64,000 nt of DNA from Gammaproteobacteria bacterium (GTDB lineage Bacteria; Pseudomonadota; Gammaproteobacteria; GCA-001735895): the NCBI GenBank assembly GCA_024225395.1, contig JAAEMR010000088.1, positions 22,735 to 86,734 on the forward strand. The letters run 5' to 3'. The notes under the pieces are model-generated. The model saw nothing but the letters and a program-made list of their open reading frames with translations. It was not told the DNA's origin and did not search any database. Shown here in pieces: positions 26,434 through 35,840 of the stretch; position 1 is the stretch's first letter; each line of letters opens with the position of its first letter. The position numbers were made by a program, and so were the translations under genes.

Positions 26434-28581
26434 TTATGTGGTCAATTTTCGATATATATCTGAAATTTTGTAGGGTAATTTTTTAATATCACTGATGACA
26501 ATGTAATTAGCGTAACCGTATAAATGAGGAAGGTAGTCACGTGCTTCTTCATCGATGGTTATGCAAAAGGGATGAATACCTTCGAGGCGAGCTTCAAAGA
26601 GCGACATGCGTGTATCTTCTATGCCATATTCACCGTGATAACTATCATAATCATCCGGTTTTCCATCAGATAAGGTAATGAGCAATTTAGTCTTGGCCTG
26701 AACATCATGAAAAATACTGGTTAAGTGACGAATGGTAACGCCCATGCGAGTGTAGTCCTGAGGTTCGATAGCAGCGATACGGGCACGTACTTCATCGTCA
26801 TAGTGATCGTCAAAAGTTTTGATGCGGTATAATTCACAGCGTTTACGTGTCATGCCGGAAAAACCATAAATAGCGTAGCGATCACCGAGTGACTGCAGAG
26901 CTTCACACAGTAAAATCAACGCTTCTCTTTGCGCGGTGTTAATCCAGCCTTTGGTGGAACCACTCATATCGATCATAAAGATAACTGCAATATTGCGTTC
27001 AGCTTTGTGAGCCTTGGTATAAATTCGAGATGATAACTCCATGCCGCTGCGGACATCGGCCATTGAGTTGACCAGTGCATCTATGTCCAGGTTTTCCCCG
27101 TCAGGTTGCTTTTTCAATACCTTGTTTTCATCCCGCATGGCTTCAAAAGTCCGTCGAAGTGTTTTACTCAGGCCTTTGTATTTTTGCATGGTGTCGCTGA
27201 CAAAATTGCTGTCAAAATCGGGTTTGACTTCTTTCTCGCGTAGAGCACACCAGTTTTTTCGATGTGCCTGACGAGTGCAATCCCACTCGTCATACAAAAA
27301 AGCACCTTCTTCGTGGTAAGTGCCTTTCCAGACTTCATCAGGATCATCTTCTTCCTGTTGCTGAGCATGCCAGGCGTGATAAGCCCCTGAGCCGGCTGCA
27401 ACCAGGTATTCTTCGGGTAGCTCTCCATGATCCTGAATTATCGAGTCAATCAGGCTTTGGGTTTCTTCATTTGGAATAGCCGGGTTGCCATCGAGTTCCA
27501 GTTCGTAGCTAAAACCCTGCGGTTGATCGGGGTCTTCAACCGGTGTCTGTTTGAATTTAGGACCGTCTGGCAATTCTTCATGTTCAGTTTCTGAGTCCAG
27601 CTTTTCCTGTTCGTCACCCTGACTTTGCTGTTCGGGATTCATTTCATCAGCCATTTTGGCCAGAGCCAGACGAAATAAATCTTTCTCCCTGGTGATACGA
27701 GCCTGCACTACGGCATTGACCTGGTCAGGTAATAATTGCCCCTGGTAAATCAAAGGTTCAGCTGTGGAGTGCGAGTACAGCTGTTGAATAAATGAAATTG
27801 AGTCATTAACGTTGGCTGATTTCTGTTTCAGGGCTTCTACGATTTCAACCGGGATGTGAGACTCTGTATCCGTACCCACAAACGATAACATCTGTCGATA
27901 CAAACCGGGGAAGTCGCGTTTAATGCAGGCATTCAGGCGAATAGTTTCCAGGTTGTGGTAGATTGCAAGTGCTTTATCTTTATTTTTATACTGTGCTATT
28001 TCTGCTTCGATATCCAGCAACCAGGTTCCATACCAGGTTTGTGCCCACTGGTGCACCGCCATGGCCTTGTACAAATTAAAGTTGGTTTTAGAATCCTCCG
28101 ATTCGCAGACCACTTCAGGTAGATGGATGGTTTCAGTATCGGTGAACAGTGTTTCATGAGCTTTGATTTTGAGCGGGCGACCATTCAGTCCGTGCAGGAA
28201 GTTTTCCAGCACACCCTTGACATCTTTTAAACTGCTTCCTTTTTGAATTAAATGATACTTTTGTATAAATTCATCAAGATTTTTTATAACCTGATTGGCT
28301 GGATACAGGCCGGCAGAAAAATAAATATCTAGCGCTGACTGTAACCATTGCTCGGTACCTTGCTGGCCAATTGAATCTAATGCTTTTTTTGACTGACCCG
28401 CATATTGATAGGCCAGTTCCGGTTGGGTTTTAGCGATAGAAGTTACCCAGTTGAGCACATATTCCTGCCATTGCTCATCCTGTGACAGGATAAATTCGGT
28501 GACTTCATCCACTGTCCAGCTATTGTAGAAATAGGGAGTCAGTATTTCATTCAGGCTGGTGGCGAATTCAGTTTTGGACAC
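26434..28581 (-). CDS. CbbO/NorD-like protein with C-terminal von Willebrand factor A domain
   Basis: Protein of 715 residues with a GTG start. The last ~200 residues form a VWA domain with the metal-binding MIDMSGST (DxSxS) and a later TLSDGKPDDYD. The middle is acidic. Proteins of this kind work with a MoxR-type AAA+ ATPase: CbbO with CbbQ to reactivate RuBisCO, or NorD with NorQ to assemble nitric oxide reductase. No MoxR/CbbQ gene lies nearby, so the client cannot be decided. CbbO is the more attractive choice for a possible autotroph. Confidence 0.8.
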   Translation of the reverse strand: MSKTEFATSLNEILTPYFYNSWTVDEVTEFILSQDEQWQEYVLNWVTSIAKTQPELAYQYAGQSKKALDSIGQQGTEQWLQSALDIYFSAGLYPANQVIKNLDEFIQKYHLIQKGSSLKDVKGVLENFLHGLNGRPLKIKAHETLFTDTETIHLPEVVCESEDSKTNFNLYKAMAVHQWAQTWYGTWLLDIEAEIAQYKNKDKALAIYHNLETIRLNACIKRDFPGLYRQMLSFVGTDTESHIPVEIVEALKQKSANVNDSISFIQQLYSHSTAEPLIYQGQLLPDQVNAVVQARITREKDLFRLALAKMADEMNPEQQSQGDEQEKLDSETEHEELPDGPKFKQTPVEDPDQPQGFSYELELDGNPAIPNEETQSLIDSIIQDHGELPEEYLVAAGSGAYHAWHAQQQEEDDPDEVWKGTYHEEGAFLYDEWDCTRQAHRKNWCALREKEVKPDFDSNFVSDTMQKYKGLSKTLRRTFEAMRDENKVLKKQPDGENLDIDALVNSMADVRSGMELSSRIYTKAHKAERNIAVIFMIDMSGSTKGWINTAQREALILLCEALQSLGDRYAIYGFSGMTRKRCELYRIKTFDDHYDDEVRARIAAIEPQDYTRMGVTIRHLTSIFHDVQAKTKLLITLSDGKPDDYDSYHGEYGIEDTRMSLFEARLEGIHPFCITIDEEARDYLPHLYGYANYIVISDIKKLPYKISDIYRKLTT

Positions 28582-28743
28582 GTTTGATTAGAGGATAAAA
28601 TAATGAATTATAGCAGGCTATGATATGGTATTTGTTTAGTTGGAGCAGGGCTATATCTTTAACCTGTCTATGGAGAGGTTAATAAAGTGCAGTAACAAAG
28701 GGTGCAATATCCTTTTAACTGCACCCTAAGTCTGACTGGCCCC

Positions 28744-29115
28744 CTAGTAAATCAATGACTGGGTAGACTTCAGGCTTTCTGAAACAAAAGTAGCAGCTCC
28801 AACGATTTCAGCCCCGGGGATTAAATCTTCTGCTTTTATCTGTCTAGAGCCGACGCATGGCCCGCAAACATACATTTTACCACCCGCTTCAAGATAGGTT
28901 TCAATGAGTTCGCTTAATTCGGGGAATCCATTTGCAATAACATGATCTGACATACACTTGACTGCCAGTAAGCCTCTATTTCCCTGAAATCCCGTCACGA
29001 CATCGACATCCCCTGCCTGTGCTGCAGTGGCCATAACAAAAGGGACAGTTGCTAATTCCGGATTTTCTGGACCGTTAGTAACCATAATAAATAACTTTTT
29101 AGATTTATCAGTCAT
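28744..29115 (-). CDS. DsrE family protein
   Basis: Protein of about 123 residues with the DsrE/DsrF-like fold: a starting strand KLFIMVTNGPEN, a middle LLAVKCMSD and the conserved YVCGPCVGSRQI containing two cysteines. Members carry or transfer sulfane sulfur, though many lack a known role. The ATG at 29115 is preferred over a GTG nine bases upstream, because the GTG overlaps the AGAGAGG ribosome site. It is divergent from the RND operon and shares a 225-base promoter region with it. Confidence 0.85.
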   Translation of the reverse strand: MTDKSKKLFIMVTNGPENPELATVPFVMATAAQAGDVDVVTGFQGNRGLLAVKCMSDHVIANGFPELSELIETYLEAGGKMYVCGPCVGSRQIKAEDLIPGAEIVGAATFVSESLKSTQSLIY

Positions 29116-29340
29116 TTCAAGCACCTCTCTACTTTTTACTACTATTAATATTGGAATATGCTTATATGTTAATCAATGACCTGATGCAAATAGCTGATGG
29201 TGTTAATTTTATTGATTCAATGATGATCAGAGTCATTCATCACGATTGAAATATATGGTAAAAAAACCATTATTCAGTTTTCTGATTAGTATATGTCGTA
29301 CTACTAGTCATCAAAGAAACAGCTAATAGAGAGAGGTAAT

Positions 29341-30486
29341 ATGAGGTTTTATCATTTCCCCATGGCTTTCGTCTTACTGGCCCTGTTCTCATTTAATGTC
29401 AGCTCGCAACAATCACAACCCCTGTCAATTATTCCTGTCAAGACGCTTTCCATTCCGGCTAACCGTCTGCTTGTGGGAGGTACTGTCGCGGCACATAAAT
29501 CGGTAGTTTTTTCTGCCCAGATGCCGGGGCGCATAATTAGTATTTCTGGCGAGGAAGGTGATCGGTTTAAGCAGGGTGAGTGGCTGGTCAAGATAAATGA
29601 TGATGAATTAATCGCCCGGAGACAAACAGCCCTGGCACAGTATGCCACTGCTTATAGCGCGATCAATAATGCAAGGGTTCAGCTTTACAGGCAAAGGGAA
29701 TCTCCATTGACCAGCAGCCATACACCCGGCGGAATGGGAATGCCTGGAATGTTTGATCAGATATTTACCAACCCCATGTCCGAAGTGTTGGGAATTCGAG
29801 ATTACGGGGTTGAGCGGGGAGCTGACATTTATGCAACTCGCACTCAACTTGATCAGGCTTACTATGCGTTTGATCAGGCAGTTGCTCAAATACGGCAAAT
29901 TGATACCAAGTTACGCGACACAGTTAGCATTGCTCCCTTTGAAGGTATCATTGTTTCGAAAAACATTGAAGTCGGCGATACGGTGCAACCGGGGCAAACT
30001 TTACTGGTATTTGAAAATTTGAATGTGTTGCAAATTGTTGTTGATGTTCCGGGTCGTCTGATTATTAATTTGCAGGAAGGTCAACTGTTAAATGCCAGGG
30101 TTGATGGCATGCCCCACGATATCGAGGTCAGGGTCAGTAAAATATTTCCAACTTCAGATCCTGTCAGGCATACCACCCGGGTTAAATTAACATTACCGGC
30201 CGGCAGTCAGGTTTCTGCAGGAAATTATGCAGAAGTATGGATACCGGGTTCGAAGACAGCGACTCAAAAGCGATTGTTGATTCCTTCCAGTGCGGTTATT
30301 GAACGGGGTGGATTACCATCAATTTTTGTAGTTAATGCACAAAATTTTGTTGAATTACGCCTGGCCAGAGTGGGAGATATATTACCTTCTGGAGATGTTG
30401 TGATCCTGTACGGTGTTAAAGAAAATGAGCGGGTTCTGGATAAACCTCCGGCTTTTATCACTTCAGGCTTTGAAATAAAACAATGA
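29341..30486 (+). CDS. RND efflux periplasmic adaptor (membrane fusion protein)
   Basis: Adaptor of 381 residues that joins an inner membrane RND pump to an outer membrane channel. It has a signal peptide (about 1-22), the lipoyl-like half VVFSAQMPGRIISI and its mate IAPFEGIIVSKNIEVGD, and between them a coiled segment interrupted by a glycine/methionine-rich loop (GGMGMPGMFD). An AGAGAGGTAAT ribosome site precedes the ATG. The permease follows after 12 bases. No outer membrane factor is encoded here, so one is borrowed from elsewhere. Confidence 0.9.
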   Translation: MRFYHFPMAFVLLALFSFNVSSQQSQPLSIIPVKTLSIPANRLLVGGTVAAHKSVVFSAQMPGRIISISGEEGDRFKQGEWLVKINDDELIARRQTALAQYATAYSAINNARVQLYRQRESPLTSSHTPGGMGMPGMFDQIFTNPMSEVLGIRDYGVERGADIYATRTQLDQAYYAFDQAVAQIRQIDTKLRDTVSIAPFEGIIVSKNIEVGDTVQPGQTLLVFENLNVLQIVVDVPGRLIINLQEGQLLNARVDGMPHDIEVRVSKIFPTSDPVRHTTRVKLTLPAGSQVSAGNYAEVWIPGSKTATQKRLLIPSSAVIERGGLPSIFVVNAQNFVELRLARVGDILPSGDVVILYGVKENERVLDKPPAFITSGFEIKQ

Positions 30487-30498
30487 CATTATTCCCAA

Positions 30499-33400
30499 AT
30501 GACTACCCCGGATAAAGCGATGTCTGAGAAAAAAACCAACGGAGAACTGAAACATTTTTCCAGAAGACCTGCATTATCCCACCCTCATCATGAACATCTG
30601 GAAGGACCTAAACTAGGGCTTGCCGGAAACATCGCGCATTTTTTTATTGACTCTCCACTGACCCCATTGCTGTTTGCAGCGGCTTTATTTATCGGGCTGA
30701 TCGGTTTGGTGTATACACCACGGCAGGAAGACCCTCAAATTTCTGTGCCGATGATTGATATTTTCATACAGTATTCCGGGGTCTCTGCCAACGATGTTGC
30801 CAACCTTGCGATCGCGCCGCTTGAGGGAATGATGAAGGAAATCCCGGGTGTTAAACATGTCTATTCTGCATCTCAGCATGATCAGGGAATTGTCACTGTT
30901 CGCTTTAAAGTTAATGAAGAAATGGGGCCGTCAATCGTAAAGGTGCATGACAAACTGCAATCCAATATGGATAAAATACCGATGGGTGTTTCCATGCCGC
31001 TGGTCAAACCAAAAGGGATTGATGATGTTCCTGTGGTGACCCTGACTTTATGGGCTGAAGGAGTCTATGATTCTGAATTAAGGGTATTGGCGCATAAAGT
31101 ATTGCAACGTTTAAAAGAGGTACCTGATACCGGGCAGGGGTTTGTTATTGGTGGCAGAAAACATCAGGTACGTATTGAAGTCCTGCCTGAACGACTAATT
31201 GGTTTTGGCATCAGTCTGGATCAGGTAGCGAATGCCATCAGAAGTTCAAATAGCGAATATCCTGCTGGTTACCTGGAACAGGGTGCTACATCGTTTAAGG
31301 TTTTTACCGGTTCATTTTTTAAAAATGCAAGTGAGATAGAACAATTAGTCATTGGCGTGAACCAGGGAAAACCTGTGTATTTACGTGATATCGCCAATAT
31401 TATCGACGGTCCATCTGAAACTCATGAACTGGTTTCCTATTATAGTGGTATCGATAAGGCTGATCCCTCGCTCGTTGCAGTTGATATACCTGCAGTTACT
31501 ATCGCTTTAGCTAAGAAAGAAGGTTCTAACGGGGTTACAGTTGCGGAGGGTGTCATTGCGAAACTGGAAACCCTGAAAGGCCGCCTGATTCCTGACAATA
31601 TTCACACAACGATTACTCGTGATTATGGTAAAACCGCAAACGATAAAGTAAATGAGTTATTAAAGGCCCTGGTTTATGCTGCTATCGCAGTCAGTATATT
31701 GTGCTGGATTACGATTGGTGCTCGACCGGCTGTTGTGGTTATAACTGTAATTCCAGTAGTCATCCTGATTACAATCTGGTCAAGCTGGGCACTGGGTAAT
31801 AGCATCAATCGGGTGAGTATGTTTGCCCTGATTTTTTCTATTGGCATCCTGGTGGATGATGCGACCGTTGTAGTAGAAAATATTTTCAGACGTTGGTTAA
31901 GAGATGGTGAAACCACGATAACAACAGCAGTCGATGCGGTACGTGAAGTAGGTAATCCAACCATTATTGCTACTTTTACCATTTTAGCCGCATTGTTACC
32001 GATGGGATTTGTCAGCGGCATGATGGGACCTTATATGCGTCCCATACCTGTCTTAGGTTCCGTGGCCATGGTATTTTCGTTGCTGGCTGCATTTGTTTTC
32101 ACTCCGTGGTTTTCTTTACGGCTGAAACCCCGTTTATCGACTTTACTCAAAGCAGAAAACCATGAGAAAAATATCCAGACTAAAATTGGAAATTTTTATC
32201 GCCCTCTATTACTTCCGCTGATAAGAAATCGTTTTTTTGGCTGGACCTTTTTAATCTCAATTATTGTGCTGTTTTTTGTGGCCTGCTCCATGTTTTATAC
32301 CCGGGCGGTTACGGTAAAAATGCTGCCCTTTGATAACAAGCCAGAATTTAATGTTTTAATTAATATGCCGGAAGGAACTGCGTTGCTTGAAACAGCAAAT
32401 GTGGCGAGACGCCTGGCAGAAACGGTGCGCAATAATGTACCTGAAGTCACCGCTTTACAAACCTACGCAGGAACCGCTTCACCCTTTAACTTTAATGGCA
32501 TGGTGAGGCATTATTATTTACGTCAGGAACCCTGGCATGCCGATATTCAGGTGATGCTGATGGATAAAGAGCACCGTGACCGCAGTAGTCATCAGCTTGC
32601 TGAAGCCACGCGTCGGTTATTGACTCAACAGGCTCATGAGCTAGGGGCTAAAATTGCTATTGTTGAAATGCCTCCCGGGCCTCCCGTGTTGCAAACGGTG
32701 GTAGCAGAGATTTATGGCCCGGATGCCGTCACCCGGCGACAGGTGGCTACTGATATGACAAAAATATTTGAACAGACAATCAACCTGGTTGATGCTGATA
32801 ATTATATGATTATGCCTTATGAACGTTGGCACTTTAAAGTAGACACTGAAAAAGTGTTACGCCAGGGAGTTTCAGTGGAAACTATAAATCGAAATATTCA
32901 GATGGCGATGGGTGGTTATAAACTGGGAGATATGAAGGGGCATAGTTCACTCGAACCCAGGTACATCGTGCTTCAACTACCCCTGGAAAAACGTGGAGAA
33001 ATTGAACGTTTGTTAAATTTACCGGTTTCCTCTGCGAGTGGGCAAGTGGTTCCTTTAGCAGAACTGGGCAGCTTTATTAAAGTTGAAGAGCAAAACATAA
33101 TTTATCGAAAAGATCTGCGCCCTATGGAATATGTTGTGGGTGAAATGGAAGGTCGTCTGGGTGCCCCTATTTACGGGATTTTATCAGTTGAAGATGCCTT
33201 ACAGAATTACCAGACACCTGATGGAGTGCAAATATCCGGTACTATGACCGGTGCTCCCGAGGATGACCTGCATTCGGGATTTGAATGGAGTGGTGAATGG
33301 GTCGTCACCTATGAAACATTCCGTGATATGGGGCTGGCTTTTGCTGCAGCCCTGGTACTTATTTTTGGCCTGCTGGTGCTGGAATTTAGAAATTTTATTC

Positions 33401-34065
33401 TACCCGCTATTATTATGGCTCCGATCCCTCTGACCTTGATTGGTATCATACCCGGGCACTGGATTATGAATGCTGAATTTACCGCAACCTCTATGATCGG
33501 TTTTATTGCGTTGGCCGGCATAGAAGTTAGGAGCTCTATTTTACTGGTTGATTTTGTAAAAAATGAAGTGCATCTGGGACGAGATGCAATGCATGCCGTA
33601 GCCAATGCCGGTCAAATCAGAATGCGTCCTATCTGGGTGACAAATTTAACCATGATGGCAGGTGCCGCAACCATATTGTTTGATCCAATTTTTCAGGGTA
33701 TGGCTATCTCATTGTTATTTGGTCCCATTGTGGCGACCACCTTAACGCTGTTTGTCATTCCTCTGGGGTGTACTTCTGTAAGACATCATTTATGCCCGAC
33801 TGATGATAGCGCTGAAGCTAAATCTTGCCTGATTACAGTTTCCATGACAGAAGATGAAGTCGAGGACAGGTGTTACCAGTGCCTGGTAAAGGCAATCGTT
33901 GAAGAGAAAACAGTTTCACCCGATATTAAGTCGGTAGTCAGTTTTAACTTTGCCGGGGAAACCCTGTCCCGTAGTGATGCCATAAAATATCTTGATAAAA
34001 TGGTGGAACAGGGAGTATTGGAGAAAAATGAAAATAATAACTATCAGCTGAGGAGTCCTGACTAA
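30499..34065 (+). CDS. RND superfamily efflux permease with an extra C-terminal domain
   Basis: Proton-driven inner membrane pump of 1188 residues, against about 1030-1070 for most relatives. Two large periplasmic loops and twelve helices are evident. Helix 4 carries the proton-relay pair in SIGILVDDATVVVEN. The excess lies at the C-terminus: after the last helix (ending FVIPLGC) about 96 residues follow, with a CYQC pair and an end, DAIKYLDKMVEQGVLEKNEN, that looks like the recognition helix and wing of a winged-helix fold. The N-terminus also has a His-rich cytosolic stretch (HPHHEHLEG). The substrate is unknown. Confidence 0.88.
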   Translation: MTTPDKAMSEKKTNGELKHFSRRPALSHPHHEHLEGPKLGLAGNIAHFFIDSPLTPLLFAAALFIGLIGLVYTPRQEDPQISVPMIDIFIQYSGVSANDVANLAIAPLEGMMKEIPGVKHVYSASQHDQGIVTVRFKVNEEMGPSIVKVHDKLQSNMDKIPMGVSMPLVKPKGIDDVPVVTLTLWAEGVYDSELRVLAHKVLQRLKEVPDTGQGFVIGGRKHQVRIEVLPERLIGFGISLDQVANAIRSSNSEYPAGYLEQGATSFKVFTGSFFKNASEIEQLVIGVNQGKPVYLRDIANIIDGPSETHELVSYYSGIDKADPSLVAVDIPAVTIALAKKEGSNGVTVAEGVIAKLETLKGRLIPDNIHTTITRDYGKTANDKVNELLKALVYAAIAVSILCWITIGARPAVVVITVIPVVILITIWSSWALGNSINRVSMFALIFSIGILVDDATVVVENIFRRWLRDGETTITTAVDAVREVGNPTIIATFTILAALLPMGFVSGMMGPYMRPIPVLGSVAMVFSLLAAFVFTPWFSLRLKPRLSTLLKAENHEKNIQTKIGNFYRPLLLPLIRNRFFGWTFLISIIVLFFVACSMFYTRAVTVKMLPFDNKPEFNVLINMPEGTALLETANVARRLAETVRNNVPEVTALQTYAGTASPFNFNGMVRHYYLRQEPWHADIQVMLMDKEHRDRSSHQLAEATRRLLTQQAHELGAKIAIVEMPPGPPVLQTVVAEIYGPDAVTRRQVATDMTKIFEQTINLVDADNYMIMPYERWHFKVDTEKVLRQGVSVETINRNIQMAMGGYKLGDMKGHSSLEPRYIVLQLPLEKRGEIERLLNLPVSSASGQVVPLAELGSFIKVEEQNIIYRKDLRPMEYVVGEMEGRLGAPIYGILSVEDALQNYQTPDGVQISGTMTGAPEDDLHSGFEWSGEWVVTYETFRDMGLAFAAALVLIFGLLVLEFRNFILPAIIMAPIPLTLIGIIPGHWIMNAEFTATSMIGFIALAGIEVRSSILLVDFVKNEVHLGRDAMHAVANAGQIRMRPIWVTNLTMMAGAATILFDPIFQGMAISLLFGPIVATTLTLFVIPLGCTSVRHHLCPTDDSAEAKSCLITVSMTEDEVEDRCYQCLVKAIVEEKTVSPDIKSVVSFNFAGETLSRSDAIKYLDKMVEQGVLEKNENNNYQLRSPD

Positions 34066-34092
34066 TCAATCATCAATAAATTCGAGAGTAAA

Positions 34093-35301
34093 GTGGAAGT
34101 ACATTTTTTCTTTTTGCAGTTGTTAACCGTTTTGTTAGCAGCCAGAGTTTTTGCTGAATTCACCGTTAACCTGGGAGCTCCTTCAGTGTTAGGAGAACTG
34201 TTAGCAGGTATTTTCATTGGGCCAAGTTTACTGGGCTGGGTAGAACCTGATGAAATACTGAAGCTGTTAGCTGAAATTGGAATTATCCTGCTGCTTTTTG
34301 AAGTAGGGCTTAAAACAGATGGTGAGCGTTTGTTGCATTCCGGTATCAAATCTACCATTGTCGCTGTGTCTGGTTTTATCTATCCCATGCTACTCGGGTT
34401 TTCGGTTGCCTACTGGCTTTTTGATCAGTCAATGCTGGTTTCACTGTTTATCGGCGGAACGATTACCGCAACCAGTATTGGAATCACTGTCAGGGTATTA
34501 GAAGATATAAAATGTCTGCAATCACATGAAGGACAGGTTGTTCTTGGAGCTGCTGTACTGGATGATATTTTTGGTGTAGTCCTGCTGGCAATACTGTTTG
34601 ATTTTTCTATGAGTGGGGATATAAGCTTTTTCAATATTGGCAAAGTACTTCTGTTTATGGGTGTATTTTTTGCGGTTGCTCCCATTACCGCTAAATTTAT
34701 TGCAATCTATATACAACGTCTGGATGACAGAAGTGAAATACCAGGTGTCATACCTACCACAATCGTTTCCCTGGTACTGTTCTTTTCATGGATTTCACAC
34801 ATTCTGGGTGCTCCAGAGTTATTAGGCGGGTTTGCTGCTGGACTTGCACTGTCCAGGCGATTTTTTATTCCATTTGGTTTATCCATCAGTACACACAAAA
34901 TGTGTGCGCAGTGTATTGAAGAACAAATGAAACCCATTATTCAGCTATTTACGCCGATATTTTTTGTTTATATCGGGTTGTCATTGAACCTGAGGGAAAT
35001 CGACTGGGGTTCTCCATTTATCTGGGGTTTCTCAATGATATTTTTTACAGTTGCAGTCATTGGGAAAATGATTGGTCCCTTTTTTCTTAAAGAATCGATT
35101 CTGTCAAAATGGGCCATTGGTATGGCGATGGTTCCACGAGGGGAAATTGGTTTAATTTTTACTGAATTAGGTCGAATCAGCGGGATTTTAAATAATGAAA
35201 TACACGCAGGCATGGTCATTGTTATCGTGATGACAACATTATTACCACCTCTGGTCATGAAGTGGTATCACGCGAACTATGCATCCCATTTATGTGATTG
35301 A
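34093..35301 (+). CDS. CPA2-type cation:proton antiporter
   Basis: Membrane antiporter of 402 residues with about 12 helices. LGELLAGIFIGPSLLGW and GIILLLFEVGL mark the first half, the ion-binding pair lies in LGAAVLDDIFGVVLLA, and MAMVPRGEIGLIF lies near the end, as in the KefB/NapA-like Na+/H+ exchanger family (PF00999). The start is GTG, 27 bases after the RND permease stop, so it is probably in the same operon. There is no C-terminal TrkA-N domain. Na+ or K+ exchange cannot be told apart by eye. Confidence 0.88.
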   Translation: MEVHFFFLQLLTVLLAARVFAEFTVNLGAPSVLGELLAGIFIGPSLLGWVEPDEILKLLAEIGIILLLFEVGLKTDGERLLHSGIKSTIVAVSGFIYPMLLGFSVAYWLFDQSMLVSLFIGGTITATSIGITVRVLEDIKCLQSHEGQVVLGAAVLDDIFGVVLLAILFDFSMSGDISFFNIGKVLLFMGVFFAVAPITAKFIAIYIQRLDDRSEIPGVIPTTIVSLVLFFSWISHILGAPELLGGFAAGLALSRRFFIPFGLSISTHKMCAQCIEEQMKPIIQLFTPIFFVYIGLSLNLREIDWGSPFIWGFSMIFFTVAVIGKMIGPFFLKESILSKWAIGMAMVPRGEIGLIFTELGRISGILNNEIHAGMVIVIVMTTLLPPLVMKWYHANYASHLCD

Positions 35302-35336
35302 ACCAGTTTAATAAAATTAGTACTTTTTGCAGCCTG

Positions 35337-35840
35337 CTAGTTTTTTAGTACATCAAGTACTTCTGAGTAGTCAGGTTGTTTATGTATGTCAGGAACTATT
35401 TGTTTGTAGATTATTATTCCTGCTTCATCAATTACAACAATGGAACGAGCCATCAATCCTTTAAGCGGACCATCTTCAATAAGTACTCCATAATCTCTGG
35501 CAAACTTCCTGTTTTTCATCATGGACAGCTTAATGACATGATCGCAAACATCAGCACAACATAAATGCCTGTGAGCAAAGGGCAGGTCGTTAGTCACCAC
35601 TAGAACAACTGCATCTTCCCTGTATTCAAAAGTATTATGAAATCTAAGTTCAGAATCCGGGCATAAAGGGATATCAAGGGTGTGAAAGATATTTAATAAC
35701 ACCTTTTTGCCAGCATAGTCACTTAACCTGGCATTACTTAAGTCACTATGAGTTAACACGAGTTTCGGTGCTGGAGTACCAACAGCGGGTAGCTCGCCAT
35801 TGGTATTGTATTGATTACCGTTAAAAGTAATTATTGCCAT
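35337..35840 (-). CDS. tpx: Thiol peroxidase (Tpx)-like peroxiredoxin with altered active site
   Basis: Protein of 167 residues that aligns along its length with thiol peroxidases: an N-terminal ITFNGNQYNTNGELPAVG, DLPFAHRHLCC around the resolving cysteine, and a conserved RSIVVIDEAG. The family's peroxidatic loop, normally P-x-x-x-T-x-x-C, reads FHTLDIPLC here. The cysteine is kept, but the catalytic Pro and Thr are replaced. Two extra cysteines follow the resolving one (CCADVC). Peroxidase activity may be reduced or changed. It is convergent with the antiporter gene. Confidence 0.85.
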   Translation of the reverse strand: MAIITFNGNQYNTNGELPAVGTPAPKLVLTHSDLSNARLSDYAGKKVLLNIFHTLDIPLCPDSELRFHNTFEYREDAVVLVVTNDLPFAHRHLCCADVCDHVIKLSMMKNRKFARDYGVLIEDGPLKGLMARSIVVIDEAGIIIYKQIVPDIHKQPDYSEVLDVLKN

